Source: Siphonodentalium dalli
Lineage: Eukaryota; Mollusca; Scaphopoda; Gadilida; Siphonodentaliidae
DNA length: 64,000 nucleotides
Direction of reading: 5' to 3'
Assembly (NCBI GenBank): GCA_032622095.1
Contig: CP136067.1
Span: forward strand, 50,073,899-50,137,898
The notes under the pieces are model-generated. The model saw only the letters and a program-made list of their open reading frames with translations. It was not told the DNA's origin and made no database searches. The stretch's first letter is position 1. Every line of letters begins with the position of its first letter. Made by a program: the position numbers and the translations under genes. Below are positions 21,740 to 32,786 of the stretch, piece by piece.

Positions 21740-22415
21740 TTTCCCAAAATATATAATAGATAGTCTGGTGGTTGAGACTCGATTCTCATTTGTGGGTACC
21801 CGTTTCAAGGTGAAGATCACCTCAAGCGGAAAAACTGACCCGATTAAAATCTCCCCTGTTGTGTGAGAGAAGTTCAACAGCGACAACAAAATTATGTAGA
21901 GAGCAGCATAAATTAGTGTTATCAAGAAAAAATCATCAAATAAGACCTGCAACGTGTGTGAAATCAGACTGCAACGTGTGTGAAATCAGTGACAACAGAA
22001 CTCTGCTGCAACGTCTGTGAAATCAGACTGCGGAGAACGCCAGAACCAGAGCGAGTGGACAGAATAAACAAAACCGAATATGGACAGAATAAAGAGCGTT
22101 ATTCGGTGAACAAAACCAAATATGGAAAATAGCTTGCAAACAGCCGTATGCGCAAATATGGACAGAATAAAGAGCGTTATTCGGTTAACAATACCAAATA
22201 TGTATTGTGTTAACCACTCCCTGCCAAGGAGGGTGACAGGGGGCATGGAAAAGGAGTGATCGGGCGTTCTCAAAAGCGGTCCGATGACCATTCCCGTGGC
22301 TCTTTACCCCTTAGATATGAAGTTTGGACTAAATCCGCCGACAGTTTTCTCGGCCATAGCTAACAGACAAACAACAAACAGACGAACAGAAGTCCCAAAA
22401 TATATATTAGATTAT
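21702..22415 (+). mobile_element. Retroposon tail (CA)n followed by another tail unit
   Basis: A (CA)n run (about 21707-21737) followed by TTTCCCAAAATATATAATAG ends one unit. The next begins GTCTGGTGGTTGAGACTCG and holds GTGGGTACCCGTTTCAAGG (shared with 33820-33840), three GCAACGTGTGTGAAATCAG-like repeats (21950-22030), two AAAGAGCGTT decamers, GGGCGTTCTCAAAAGCGG, CTCTTTACCCCTTAGATA, and a tail AACAGACGAACAGAAGTCC then AAAATATATATTAGA. Confidence 0.65.
22091..22178 (+). promoter_or_regulatory. AAAGAGCGTT decamer doublet (recurring motif)
   Basis: AAAGAGCGTT at 22091-22100 and 22169-22178, each preceded by CAGAAT and followed by ATTCGGT. The same decamer, on either strand, occurs as doublets at 10858/10900, 23981/24023 and 33977/34008, as one exact plus one variant copy at 39821/39861, and singly at 13473 and 27470. 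Start-to-start spacing is 31-78 bases. The function is unknown; it is listed as a possible regulatory or repeat-borne site, not an established element. Confidence 0.35.
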
Positions 22416-22661
22416 TTAAGGGTGGTTGTCTTTCTAAATGAAAATAATTATGAAATTTCTTGAATCAAGAAAAATTATGTCACCTCTCATTATTTCCAGA
22501 TGATATCATGGATACATGAACAGTACTTATGTTATTGGTACCGGAACACATCGAAATTTAACATATTTTTCATGCAATAAAAGTAAAGTGAAGAAATAAT
22601 TGAATGAATAAACAAATGTTGGAAATTATGTATTTATAATATGACTAGTTGAAAAAGCTTT
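22416..22661. other. Spacer
   Basis: AT-rich, no gene. Confidence 0.4.
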
Positions 22662-22840
22662 ATTCAGCGTCGGGGGGGGGGCTGTGTGCGCTTTGTGCAC
22701 GACAGAAGGAGCATACTCTTATGGGATATTTATATAGATATTTATTATATTACTTCAATATATCCTCGTACAAATATGTTCATATTTGACCTAACATTGA
22801 TATTGGTTCCTGTATAGAACCAGTTTTATAATGGATTTGA
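22662..22840 (+). repeat. Dispersed repeat R1, copy 3 (partial)
   Basis: TTCAGCGTCGG, then a G-run, GTGCGCTTTGTGCACG, ATTACTTCAATATATCCTCG, ATATGTTCATATTTGACC and ACATTGATATTGGTTC correspond to the first 200 bases of the copy at 5521-5860. Confidence 0.6.
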
Positions 22841-23224
22841 GATTGTTTGCTGACCACCCCATTCAAAATGCCCCTTCGTATTTCAGTTTTCAATAACTAT
22901 CTCGGGCACAATCATAAGAATGGCAAAACTATAGTCCAGAAACTATACTAGTGGGTGGATGTTCTCGAAAATTTGAGTGAGCAAAAGCAAAAACACTATT
23001 GAAAAAAATCGCCAAAAAATATTAAATGGTTTGATCTGGGAAAACTGATTGACAACGTGTGGATAAATACTCCTGCTTCATGTGGACATACACATGCGTT
23101 GTTCGTTGTCTGTTTTACGATGAGAAACAAACATATCCCCATATTATATACGTGAAAATGACTTTCCCATTTTCTCGGTTTTGGCGATACCCTCGGTTTT
23201 GGCGATACCACGTACACGGGGGTG
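22841..23224. other. Spacer
   Basis: No supported gene. A short direct repeat, CGGTTTTGGCGATACC, lies at 23177-23210. Confidence 0.4.
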
Positions 23225-23261
23225 ATTCAGTGCAAGTCTGATTACAGCGTATCTATCATTT

Positions 23262-23354
23262 GCAGAATGAGGTCCCCCAGTTGTGAATTTAGTGACGCTA
23301 TCCCGCAGAGCGGGCTAGCATCACTAAATTCACCCTCTGGGGACCTCATTCTGC
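23262..23354. repeat. Hairpin of the GAATGAGGTCC family
   Basis: A 93-bp inverted repeat with arms of about 40 bp. The loop is near CCCGCAGAGCGGG. Further family copies: 23561-23653, 28645-28737, 28939-28992 (half), 36076-36163 and 36194-36281. Confidence 0.8.
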
Positions 23355-23560
23355 TTAGAATTCATCTTCTCTGGAAAGTTTGTTTGTTATCAAATTTCTA
23401 TAGAAACTTAGATTCTATTTTTATTTTTTTTAGTTTAGTATATCCCCAAATTGGCAGACGACACATTGCATAATCGAGGTTCCCAATGGGTGTACATTAC
23501 AATATTCACCATTTGGGAACTTCAATCTGAGTCTATGTCTCTCATAGCAGTTGAGGCCAT

Positions 23561-23653
23561 GCGGAATGAGGTCCCAAAGAGGGTGAATTTGGTGATGCTA
23601 GCCCGCTGTGCGGGATAGCGTCACTAAATTCACTTTCAGGGGACCTCATTCTG
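23561..23653. repeat. Hairpin of the GAATGAGGTCC family
   Basis: Same family as 23262-23354, with its centre CCCGCTGTGCGGG in reversed orientation, so the two face each other inside the composite element. Confidence 0.8.
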
Positions 23654-23969
23654 AAAATGACAAGCACGCTATAATCAGGCTTGATTCAGTGGTTTATGAG
23701 TTCATGTTGATTCGTGGATAGGAAAACTTGTATTTGTCTTGAAAACCAAGATGGGTCATATTGGAAGATATGTACTAACTTACACCCTATGGTATGTTGT
23801 CCGACAAAATGCTTGCACTAGTTAAACGGACATGGCTCATTCGCACTTCTAAATTCTGTCGACGTAATTCGGAAGGCGGTAACGCCGGTAAGATATGTTG
23901 ATAAATACATGAAATATTGATACCGGCTCTTAACAATACAATACAGCTGAATTCAATAATTTTTGCACA

Positions 23970-24445
23970 GACGTGAAATAAACGCTCTTTATTTATACCA
24001 TATGAGGACTATACTAATAAGGAACGCTCTTTATTGTTCCATGCATAAGAAAGTTCTGGACCCTAACGTTCTCAATTCGATCACCATAATTAATCTTTCT
24101 GTGGTATAAAGAGGCCGTAAAACAATGCTTAGCGTATTTATCAACATATGTGTATCCCTGCATGGAACCGGGCCGTGATGTAACAAAAGCGAGCATAGTT
24201 TTACCTTCAAACCGCCAAGTGCCTTTAATACTGTCATTTCAATTGATCCACTAGTTTCAGATGTAGCTTTCTTATAAGCGCGCCGCACACGATGCGATAT
24301 ATGTTGCACGATATTTGTCGCACTCGCAGGCCCTTGTGATGTAAGATCCATGCGCGCACACGGTCCGATTTTGATCGTGCGACTTCTGCTTTTATCACTT
24401 ACGATAAACCACCACACACGATGCGATCGTATCGTACGATCTGGT
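23970..24445 (-). mobile_element. Dispersed repeat R3 with CGCATCGTGTGCGG ends, copy 1
   Basis: The reverse complement matches 27105-27485 over about 280 bases: ATATCGCATCGTGTGCGGCG, GTTACATCACGGCCCGGTTC, a GTTGATAAATACGCTAA block, TCGAATTGAGAACGTTAG, and TGGAACAATAAAGAGCGTT at the end. One end carries several related strings (CACACGATGCGATCG, CGTACGATC, TTGTCGCAC), as in DNA transposons with repeated subterminal motifs. A 128-codon minus-strand frame across it is not matched in frame by the other copy, so I do not call it coding. It contains an AACGCTCTTT doublet. Confidence 0.6.
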
Positions 24446-25450
24446 TGTTTATTTACTCATGAATGCAGTGAGTTATATATTATTAACGTGGCATAGCTAG
24501 GTCTATATGTGTATTTATCGTGGATATTTAATAAGAATTTCCAATATATATTAATATTACAAATGTTTGTAACGAACCAAAGCCAGGCGCTTTGGGTCGT
24601 ATATAGACTATATCTGATTTTGTGACGTCACCAATTATTATCTAATACGACGCTGTTGTTTTGAATTTCGGGAGCGCGAATGTCGCACAGTAGATCGGTT
24701 GGCTTAAAGCATTAATGTCGTAATAGGCTGTCAAGAGGCCAACCCAAATCAGTCGACGTGCAACATTCTCCTATTTATGTAAACGTCAGAAAATTATTTA
24801 TTTTGATATTTATTTGTTTTTATTTATAAGGGAAAGTAGGTTCATAATGAATTTCTAACGGGTCTACTCCGGCACTCTACTGGATCAAATCATCGGACCC
24901 AAGGAAGTTTTAATATTTTTTTTAATAAACTATAAAATCACCACAACTCAACACGATCTATGTGTATCTCAAAGCTTTATTTTCCAACTGATGCACAGCA
25001 GTTTATCAATACTGCATGTTTCTGTAGAGACTATACTGTGCGAAAGGAAATAAGATAATATTTAATATGGATTTGATTGTTATGATAAGTCTGCATACTT
25101 ACATGAATCTGATAATCCATATATATCATATTTTCTTGAATAAAATGAAAACAGATACTTATGAACAAAGCAGAAGATACATTCAGTTCCACACAAATTC
25201 GGTCAATGGTGAAAGTTACACGATGACGTTGTTTGTCGTTGAAATCGACATGAAATGAACATCCTGAGTATCTGAAGCGGAGAGCTCCCCCAGTACGCCA
25301 AGTAATATAATGGTTAGTTTCAGTTCCATGAACTCTCGACAACATATATAACTATTTATAATTACCCCACCCCCCCCCCACCAAACATAAGCCTTATGCA
25401 TGAGAATCTTATTTGGTGGGAATCTATAAAGCGATTTTGACAAGAATTGT
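24446..25450. other. Spacer without recognisable gene
   Basis: No supported gene. The short frames between 25031 and 25345 show no domain. A C-run lies at 25365-25379. Confidence 0.45.
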
Positions 25451-25454
25451 TTAA

Positions 25455-25847
25455 CCCTTTACCCAACAAACCGGCCAAAACCGGCAAAATAAAGCTTCAA
25501 CAGTCTAAAATATCTTCGGTCTGTCTCAATAGAACCATACACATATGGATATCATTGGAACCGGCTCCTTGACCACATTGTGATAGTTACAGTTATGCCC
25601 TGTGCCAATGCATTCTCTTATATATGCGAGTCGATCATAGGTCGCCTCGCATATATAAGAGAATGCATTGGCCTAAAAAAAAATCTTTTTTTAACACTTT
25701 TTACCATTTTTTCTTACATTCTTTAACAATTTTATAATTTTTAATGTGTTAAGCCAATGCATTCTCTTATATATGCGAGGCGACCTATGGTCGACTCGCA
25801 TATATAAGAGAATGCATTGGCACAGGGCCCTTCTGTTGGGTAAAGGG
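25455..25847 (-). mobile_element. piggyBac-type MITE, copy 2
   Basis: A 393-bp element in the opposite orientation to 2344-2735, flanked by TTAA at 25451-25454 and 25848-25851. The ends are CCCTTTACCCAAC and its complement. It keeps both 69-bp palindromes (about 25605-25673 and 25753-25821). Differences from copy 1 are few single-base changes (for example GTCGATC for GTCGACC at a palindrome centre), so the two copies diverged recently. Non-coding; it would need piggyBac transposase from elsewhere. Confidence 0.9.
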
Positions 25848-25924
25848 TTAAACGCTAAATGCAGAAAACCCTATGTGATTGTTTTAGCTTTTGTTCGTTA
25901 ATTACGCTTGCGTATGATCATATT

Positions 25925-26210
25925 AGTTCTATCTATTATATATTTTGAAAGATCTGTGTGTGTATGTGTTTGTTTGTGTGTGTGTTTGTTTGTGTGTGTG
26001 TTTGAAATCGATGGACTCCAAAACGACTAAGCCAATTTCGATGAAATTTGGTATTTTAGGGTATTTTCGGCCGGAGACGAACATAGGCATATTTATTTGT
26101 CCGTGCGAGGTCAACTTTTCACGTGCGGAGGTCAAATCTATTTTTACGCCGTTTTTGCGCCAATATATTTCAGTTCGGTGCTCACAAATCGATACGATAT
26201 AGCGCGAATA
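25925..26210 (-). mobile_element. Retroposon tail, T1-like, minus strand
   Basis: On the minus strand: GACCTCGCACGGACAAAT, TCGTCTCCGGCCGAAAATAC, CAAATTTCATCGAAATTGG, CGTTTTGGAGTCCATCG, an A/C-rich microsatellite, then TTTCAAAATATATAATAG. This is the same order as 19380-19606. Confidence 0.7.
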
Positions 26211-26409
26211 ATAAATTGCCAGTCATATAATTTGCACGGTTAGAATCTGTGTGGCTTCATCTTTCCAACGATATATAATATGTATGTATCCGTTTTAGTT
26301 ATCTGCCTCAATTATTAGGTACAAGTGGTACAATGCTTTTATCGGGATAAAATCAATGCGTAATTTCTATGACGTCGTCAGAGGTCATAAAGTTAGATTA
26401 CGTTAACTC

Positions 26410-26815
26410 TCACCCTGCCGATGCATTTGACTGTGTCGCGTTAACTCATCACCGGCCGAGGTATCCGCAAATGACATTGGGCTATATATCTCGGAAACGG
26501 GTGTAGCTATCGACTTGAAATTTGGTATGTGAATGTATCTTGCCCCGGATACGAATTTTATCGGGTCGCCGAGCACGTGCGACGCCAGCTTCGCGCATGC
26601 GCAGACGAGATCTCGGAAACGGGTTGAGATATTGACTTTAAATTTGGTATGTGAATGTATCTTGCCCCGGATACGAATTTTATCGGGTCGCCGAGCACGT
26701 GCGACACCAGCTTCGCGCATGCGCAGACCAGATCTAGGAAACGGGTGGAGCAATCGACTTGAAATTTGGTTTTTTAATAGCCCGGACGAAGTCGGGTCAC
26801 CTTCTAGTAGTATAT
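26410..26815 (-). mobile_element. Retroposon tail, T2 family, minus strand
   Basis: The reverse complement of the 37566-39750 family: two subunits, each with a CGTTTCCGAGATC-like block, GCGCATGCGC (26593 and 26715), a CGACCCGATAAAATTCGTAT-type string and GGGGCAAGATACATTC. It ends next to AGCCCGGACGAAGTCGGGTC at 26777, so T1-like and T2-like heads share this start. Confidence 0.7.
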
Positions 26816-27104
26816 ATACCTGATTTAATTTTCCACACAAATTCACAAAATTCACAATCATATATCATATAGACACCAATTTGCTGATGTCCACCTTGTT
26901 TTGTTTATGTATTCGATTGTAGTTGTATTGTGGAGGCATTAATATATGCCCCATTCCTCAATCAATGCATGCATTCTTCCACTGTACAAAATATCCCACA
27001 ACTCTGACTTTGCTAATGGACCTTGAACTTGAAGGACGCTGGACGCCATGTTTTGTGAAATAAAACATGTGATCGCCACATATGATCATATTAATAGTCT
27101 AATC
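26816..27104. other. Spacer
   Basis: No gene recognised. Confidence 0.4.
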
Positions 27105-27485
27105 TGATACCTTGCGGGGCCGACCGTGCGACAAAATGTCGTACGATTTCCCACCGCACACGCAACGATTTGACCCGTAACCAGTGTCCGATATTTGTCG
27201 TACGATATATATCGCATCGTGTGCGGCGGTTATGGAATATTTAGTTTTGGAAAAATCTGACATGGCTACATGGCTGTTTCACATTAAAGGCGGATTGAAT
27301 GTCCAAATTATGCTGGCTTATGTTACATCGCGGTCCGGTTCCATGGATCGACATAGGTTGATAAATGCGCTAAACATTCTTATACGACCTCGTTATGCCA
27401 CATAAAGACTAATTCAAGTGATGGAATTGAGAAATTTGGGTCCCAAACTTTTTTTAATCATGGAACAATAAAGAGCGTTTGTTAC
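27105..27485 (+). mobile_element. Dispersed repeat R3, copy 2
   Basis: Opposite orientation to 23970-24445. It carries ACCGTGCGACAAAATGTCG, a GTCGTACGATATATATCGCA string, TCGTGTGCGGCGG, GTTACATCGCGGTCCGGTTC, TCAAGTGATGGAATTGAG and TGGAACAATAAAGAGCGTT. It differs from copy 1 by many substitutions and indels, so it is old. Confidence 0.6.
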
Positions 27486-27519
27486 CCTTTACTTTACAAA
27501 GCATAGTTGGAGCTATTGC

Positions 27520-28345
27520 CATGGGTTGTCCGTCCGTGCGTCAATAGTTTTTCCTTCAGCACACTCTGCAGGGCGAATCCCTCATCCGATTGTCACCAGA
27601 CTCCATATGTAACTTCAGGGTGTCCTATATATGGGAACTAGTAAATTTCGATGAAAAACATGGCCGTCAGCAGCCATCTTGGATTTCAAATTTGAATCCA
27701 TCGCACACCCTACAACCCGTATTTATGGCGGATAACTTTTTGCAGTTACGATCGTGATCACATGTAGATGGGAGCTATCGAATTTGAACGATTTTCGATG
27801 AAAAACGTGGGCGCCGGCAGCCTTCGTGGATTTTACTCTTTGCACGACTACATATTTTGGCACACCCTGCAGACAACATCCGGGTTACATCCCTCACCAG
27901 ATCATCACCAAACTTCATCGGATCTTCGGGGTGACCACTAGATTGGAGCCTCCTATGTTGACCGAAATGTGTCGAAAAACATGGCCGCCAGCGGCCATCT
28001 TGGAATTTATTCTATGTATGACTAAATCATATGGCACTCCCTACACTCCCTACAGGCTACATCTCTCATCCGATCGTCACCAAACTCCATACGCATCTTC
28101 GGAGTGACCTCTAGATGGAAGCCGAAATTTGTTTAAAAAAACATGGTCGCAATCAGCCATCTTGGATTTCCAATGTGAATATATCGGCACACCCCGCAGC
28201 CCGCATTTAATGGATAATTGATTTGAAAATCTGCAGGCATGTTTAGAATCACATATAGATTGAGCTATAAAATTTCAACAATTTTCGATTGAAAACATGG
28301 CCGCCGGTAGCCATCTTGGATTTTACTCTTTCCATGAATATACAT
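27520..28345 (+). repeat. Tandem repeat with GGCCGCCAGCGGCCATCTTG
   Basis: Five diverged units of about 145-175 bp, anchored at 27660, 27806, 27981, 28142 and 28296 by a GCCATCTTGGATT-type string. Other shared phrases: CACACCCTGCAG, CATCCGATCGTCACCAAACT, ATCTTCGGGGTGACC and TGAAAAACATGGCCG. Non-coding satellite-like DNA. Confidence 0.75.
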
Positions 28346-28559
28346 ATATACATGTATATCTCTTCATGTTGACATCTAGTATACTTAGAAATTTTAACTT
28401 TCCGCATTCCTAATCGCTCTATTGACTGTAACACGTGAAAAATTACCCCCATTCAAGTTGAGCTACAGTGTCTTTGACACTTTCATTTCACTTCTGTGCG
28501 AAAATTTGAAAACAGCTGGAAAATAGCTGTGGCATTATGAAGTACTTTTCGTGTCATAT
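28346..28559. other. Spacer
   Basis: No gene recognised. Confidence 0.4.
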
Positions 28560-29000
28560 GAAGCTGGTATATCAATATTTGGTGTATTTATCATCCTATC
28601 GTATTCCTGCGTCCACAAGCCTGCAAATAGCGTGTCTGTCATTTGAAGAATGAGGTCACCAGAGGGTGTATTTAGTGACGCTATCACACAAAGCGGGCTA
28701 GCATCACTAAATTCACCCTCTGTGGACCTCATTCTGCTTAGGTCATCAACTGCTATGGTAGACCTAGGATCAGAATGAAGTTCCCAGTAGAAGATGGTGA
28801 TGTTCACCCATTGGGCACCTCGATTATGTATTTTATCTTCTGCAAATTAGGGGATATAGAAACTTCCCAGAAGGGAAAAAGTAACTAAAACCAATGTTAA
28901 TTTGACACAATAGATACTTCCCAGAAGATGAGGCCTAAGCAGAATGAGGTATCCATAGGGTGAATTTGGTTATGCTAGCCCGCTGTGGGCCTTAATGATG
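28560..29000 (+). mobile_element. Composite multi-hairpin element, copy 2
   Basis: Matches the reverse complement of 23225-23700: hairpin 28645-28737, linker with ATCAACTGCTATGG, hairpin 28775-28825 (GAAGTTCCCAGTAG to CCATTGGGCACCTCG), GGGGATATAGAAA, then the first half of the third hairpin at 28939-28992, which is truncated. This confirms the three-hairpin arrangement as one repeat family. Confidence 0.7.
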
Positions 29001-29295
29001 TCATTGTGATTTCAGAACGTTTTTATCGTGTATAATTCACAAATAATTCGTGAAATTATATATGTTTTAGCTCTAAAACATCTATAAATCCTCAGAACAA
29101 GGTCTGCTTATAATAAATGTAAAAATGCCAACGAACTATTTCGCTCCAAGCTGCAATCCGGTTTCCCACGTCATGAATGCTAATTGGTTTGCTTGACCTA
29201 ATAAATGTAATGGCGTCATCGAAGTAACGAATGTAAAACTGAGGAAAAGGACAGACTTACCTCACAAAATGCAAGTTTTGTGCGATGGATAAATA
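29001..29295. other. Spacer
   Basis: No gene recognised. Confidence 0.4.
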
Positions 29296-29440
29296 AAATA
29301 TGTAGCTAATGTCGTCGCGTGAACTGTTTATGTCCGCTCGGGGGATTTGGCATCTATTGGACTCGGCAAAGCCTCGCCCAATAGATGCTCAAATCCCCCT
29401 CACGGACATAAACAATTTAAGCGACGACACTAGCTACATA
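29296..29440. repeat. 145-bp palindrome
   Basis: Arms TATGTAGCTAATGTCGTCGC and GCGACGACACTAGCTACATA; inner arms TGTTTATGTCCG / CGGACATAAACA and GGGGGATTTGGCATCTATTG with its complement; loop CTCGGCAAAGCCTCG. Likely a palindromic MITE or fold-back remnant. The reading frame starting inside it (29309) is a by-product. Confidence 0.75.
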
Positions 29441-32400
29441 TTCTATATTTATAGTTCTCCAATAACGAAATCCCCGCGTGTTGAACTTGTGAACATCCAT
29501 TTTGCGATAATTGATATAAACATTTGGGCTGAGAAGAGTTTCAGCTTCACTCCAGGTCATATGTCCATAGCCAAATTATCAGTTGATTGCCCCAATCTTG
29601 AGTGGACTGACCTGCAAACCAACATCTGGCTAGTTCCTTGGTGTAACAGTTCACGGTAAAGGCTTCTCACAATTTTCTAGGACACACTAATTCAGATCAT
29701 GTACTTTTTATGGCAGTTATTCATTTCCACTCAATTTGAATATATACTTGCTGAGAATACTGTTCCCAAAATATTCCTTCTTAAACTATAATTAAAGTAA
29801 TCCATTTGACATTTTTATTGTTATATAATATGCTTGATGTGGTCTTCAGATAGCATGGATTCCTAGCTGGTTGTTGAGTCGTTTCCGGCCGAAGGCCGGG
29901 TAGGATGGTCGGAACGCATTGTGCAATTCCCTTCACCCTTTTTTCCTAGCTGGTGTACTAGCTTAATAATTAAATAGTTTTCTGTGTATAGATCATCTAA
30001 ACTGTCCACCTCCTGACATAGCTCAAGTGTGGAAACCGCTTAATTACTGGTTGGAAATCAAACAATGAGAACAATTGCAACGTAATGTGTGGTGTAAACT
30101 TTTGACCAAGGTGGGTGATACACCCACCCCATGTCACCACGTCCCTGGGGTTGTATGTGAGGTCACCAGACCGGATCGTCTGACTTTATAACTACACAGG
30201 GTTTGCGCATGTCATGAACACGCGTGATCGTGCTGGCGAATAATAAGTTCTAAACGACCGTATTTCACATAGCTAAAAGTAATAGAATTAATGAATAAAG
30301 AGCTATTTTCTGTCAATATACCAATGAGTTATGCTATCTATAGGACTCATCACCATTCGGTTCGATAAAGTGCGTCCGGCACAGTTATTTTTGCGCACAA
30401 CAATCAAGTTTTTTAATCCGATCACGTACCATTCTTCTATTATTTAACGGGCGTAGGAGGGTGTGTGCTATTTGCAAATATTTTTATTATACAGAAATAA
30501 AACAACGCATTGTTGTGTTTCTAGGTAATTTGATCAAACAGCACGAGGCTACATTCGATCCATCGCATAATTCGGTGACAATGCATGTTCTTTGTGGTCG
30601 GGCCGTTTCAAGGACATATTGTGTGCTTATAGATCAGTTAATGAGACCGATTTAAGTGAGCACCAAAAGGTACCGTTCACACGCTCTCAAATTTGCCTAG
30701 CGTTTTTTGAAGGAATTTCGATACAGCAGGCGACGATGTGCCAGTACGCGTAAATGGTTATAAAATGCATCTATTCCACGGTTAAGGGTGGATACACACA
30801 TGTATGTAATCTCTGTAATTATCGTGTATTTGGCGTTTTACATGGATCATACAGACGATGTAATATGTGTCCACTGACAACCCAATCATTGCCTACGTGT
30901 TGAACGCACTGAGTTCTAGTTCCAATTAAGTCGGAATGTAGTAATCCGTTATCTTGGACCAGGCCACTTAAAATAATTGTTCGTGGGATAACCCATATGG
31001 TAGACTTTCTATTTAAATAATTACCAGTCCTCTCTTATTTATAGCAGTGGTGGATTAGGATTTACCCGACGCATGCATGGGCTATATATGACCCGAAAGC
31101 TACCAGGCGGGGCTAACTCTGAACTATTTAAGTAAAACATATCATATTGTACCTTCTTGTCCATATTATTCCGTACGATACATACAACTAAGTCCCTTAG
31201 CGATTTGAAGCTTTCGAGACCCCACCCAAACAAGCATCATGATTGAAAATGTTCTACATCAAGCCTGTATATGCCAGACGTATGGCTTCTGGTGTTCGTG
31301 CATTAATAAAATGCCAGATATCACACAGGCTTGACTAATTTCCGCATCCGCAAGAGAAGACATGTTTTGGACTGGCCTTAAATGTACTGATAGAAGACAA
31401 TTTGACTTCGCTTAGCACTACTCACTTGTCTGGCCTGTTAACAATGAACCGCTCGCGCGCAGGTGATTAATGTTGTCAATTATTGGTGTGGCCATGTAAA
31501 ATACATGTATTTTACATACAGAAATTACATGCATGTGTGTATCCACCCTAACTATCTGTATATTACCACCTGTATTGGTGCTACCGCTATTTGACGGTGA
31601 ATAACATACAAGTATCTCACAAGAATCAATCATACAGGTATTTAAAGGCAAATGGCAACAACACCGCTCCACACGTGAAGCTATATTAATTTTACTTCCC
31701 ATGCATGCATGGCGTTAGCTTTGGTAAAAATTGCGTTGTATGGAGCCATATGAATTTCTATAACGAAATGCCAGCAAAAAATATCGTGCAAACTTATCAG
31801 GATATGAACGTACCAAAACACGTTGATCGCCGAAAGAATGTAGCATGTAAACCCACATGGCAATTTGGCCTCCAAATAAATACAATATTCGCTTTTGAAT
31901 GTACAAACATTTTATGTCCCAGAAGTAATAAAAATACAACTTCCAAGACGGTGTTCGCATCCGATCTCTTGCTACTCCATCTGTGATTAGAAAGCCGAAT
32001 AATTCGCGACTGTCCGGAAAAGGTATACTTTCTCTTCGTTTCTATTCATCAAATTTATGTAGTATACCATAAATTATGCAGATCGACAACAGCTCTAGAA
32101 TGTCCTCCCATGGTCTACGTGAGCATTTATTTATATATATATTACGCGACCGCTGAAAAAAAAATTCGGCCCAAACGAAACGATTTCAAATTTACCGAAA
32201 AATATCAAATTCCATGCAGGGTTTACCTCCCTTGATGACTCGGTAAGAACACTGCTACCAGCGACATTTCACCCACAATTGGTTGACTTCCGCGATATTA
32301 AAATATATTCTAAGCGAACATGGCGCACTTGTTAAGCACACGAAATATCGAACAAAATGTGTATAAATTTTGGACCTTATGTTTGAAAAGTCCCACTAAA

Positions 32401-32786
32401 ATAGTAGAACTATATTTTGAAACGGTGTGATTCGAATCTCCGATTATTTTAACAACACAAAAGTGTAAACGCACGTGTACGACATTGTCGCAAATCGAAC
32501 GGCAAGTCAAACACAAGAGTTCTAATTTGCTGCAATTTTGACGATTAGCTTGCGACAATCGTCAACAAAACTACCGCTCTGATTTTCCATTCTGTAATTA
32601 TGTTTTGTGTGGGACTTTGGAGCGATCGGGTTTCGCCATTTTGCTGGAAAATCCCATGCTAAATATAGAAACACGGTTACAAAGTCAGAAAGGAAGCGCT
32701 CTGGTAGAGATTGGAAAAATATAAGAAACAAAATAGGTTTTTTCAGCACTATATAATCGACCAGTTTGTTCGAAAATCTTCCGCAT
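29441..32786. other. 3.3-kb spacer without recognisable gene
   Basis: I looked for frames, repeats and RNA genes and found nothing that I can name. Small items: CGGCCGAAGGCCG at 29888-29900, CCACGTCCCTG (the recurring motif) at 30158, and a weak inverted pair CAAGCCTGT / ACAGGCTTG around 31260-31334. Reading frames are all under 100 codons with no domain. Confidence 0.45.

Larger units (their letters stand above)
23225..23700 (-). mobile_element. Composite multi-hairpin element, copy 1
   Basis: Three hairpins in a row: 23262-23354 (arms GCAGAATGAGGTCCCC and GGACCTCATTCTGC, with GTGAATTTAGTGACGCTA inside), 23478-23525 (AGGTTCCCAATGGGTG and CCATTTGGGAACTT), and 23561-23653, a second version of the first. 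The whole order, including linker sequence such as CAACTGCTATG and GGGGATATA, recurs on the other strand at about 28560-29000. Such conservation of stems and linkers marks it as one dispersed element rather than chance palindromes. Confidence 0.7.

Noticed and set aside
24031-24417. 128-codon minus-strand frame in repeat R3.
   Set aside because: The second copy at 27105-27485 is interrupted and shifted relative to it, with no codon-level conservation; no domain recognised.
25067-25443. Overlapping small frames on both strands that could suggest a short gene.
   Set aside because: No conserved motif, no second copy, and lengths expected by chance in AT-rich DNA.
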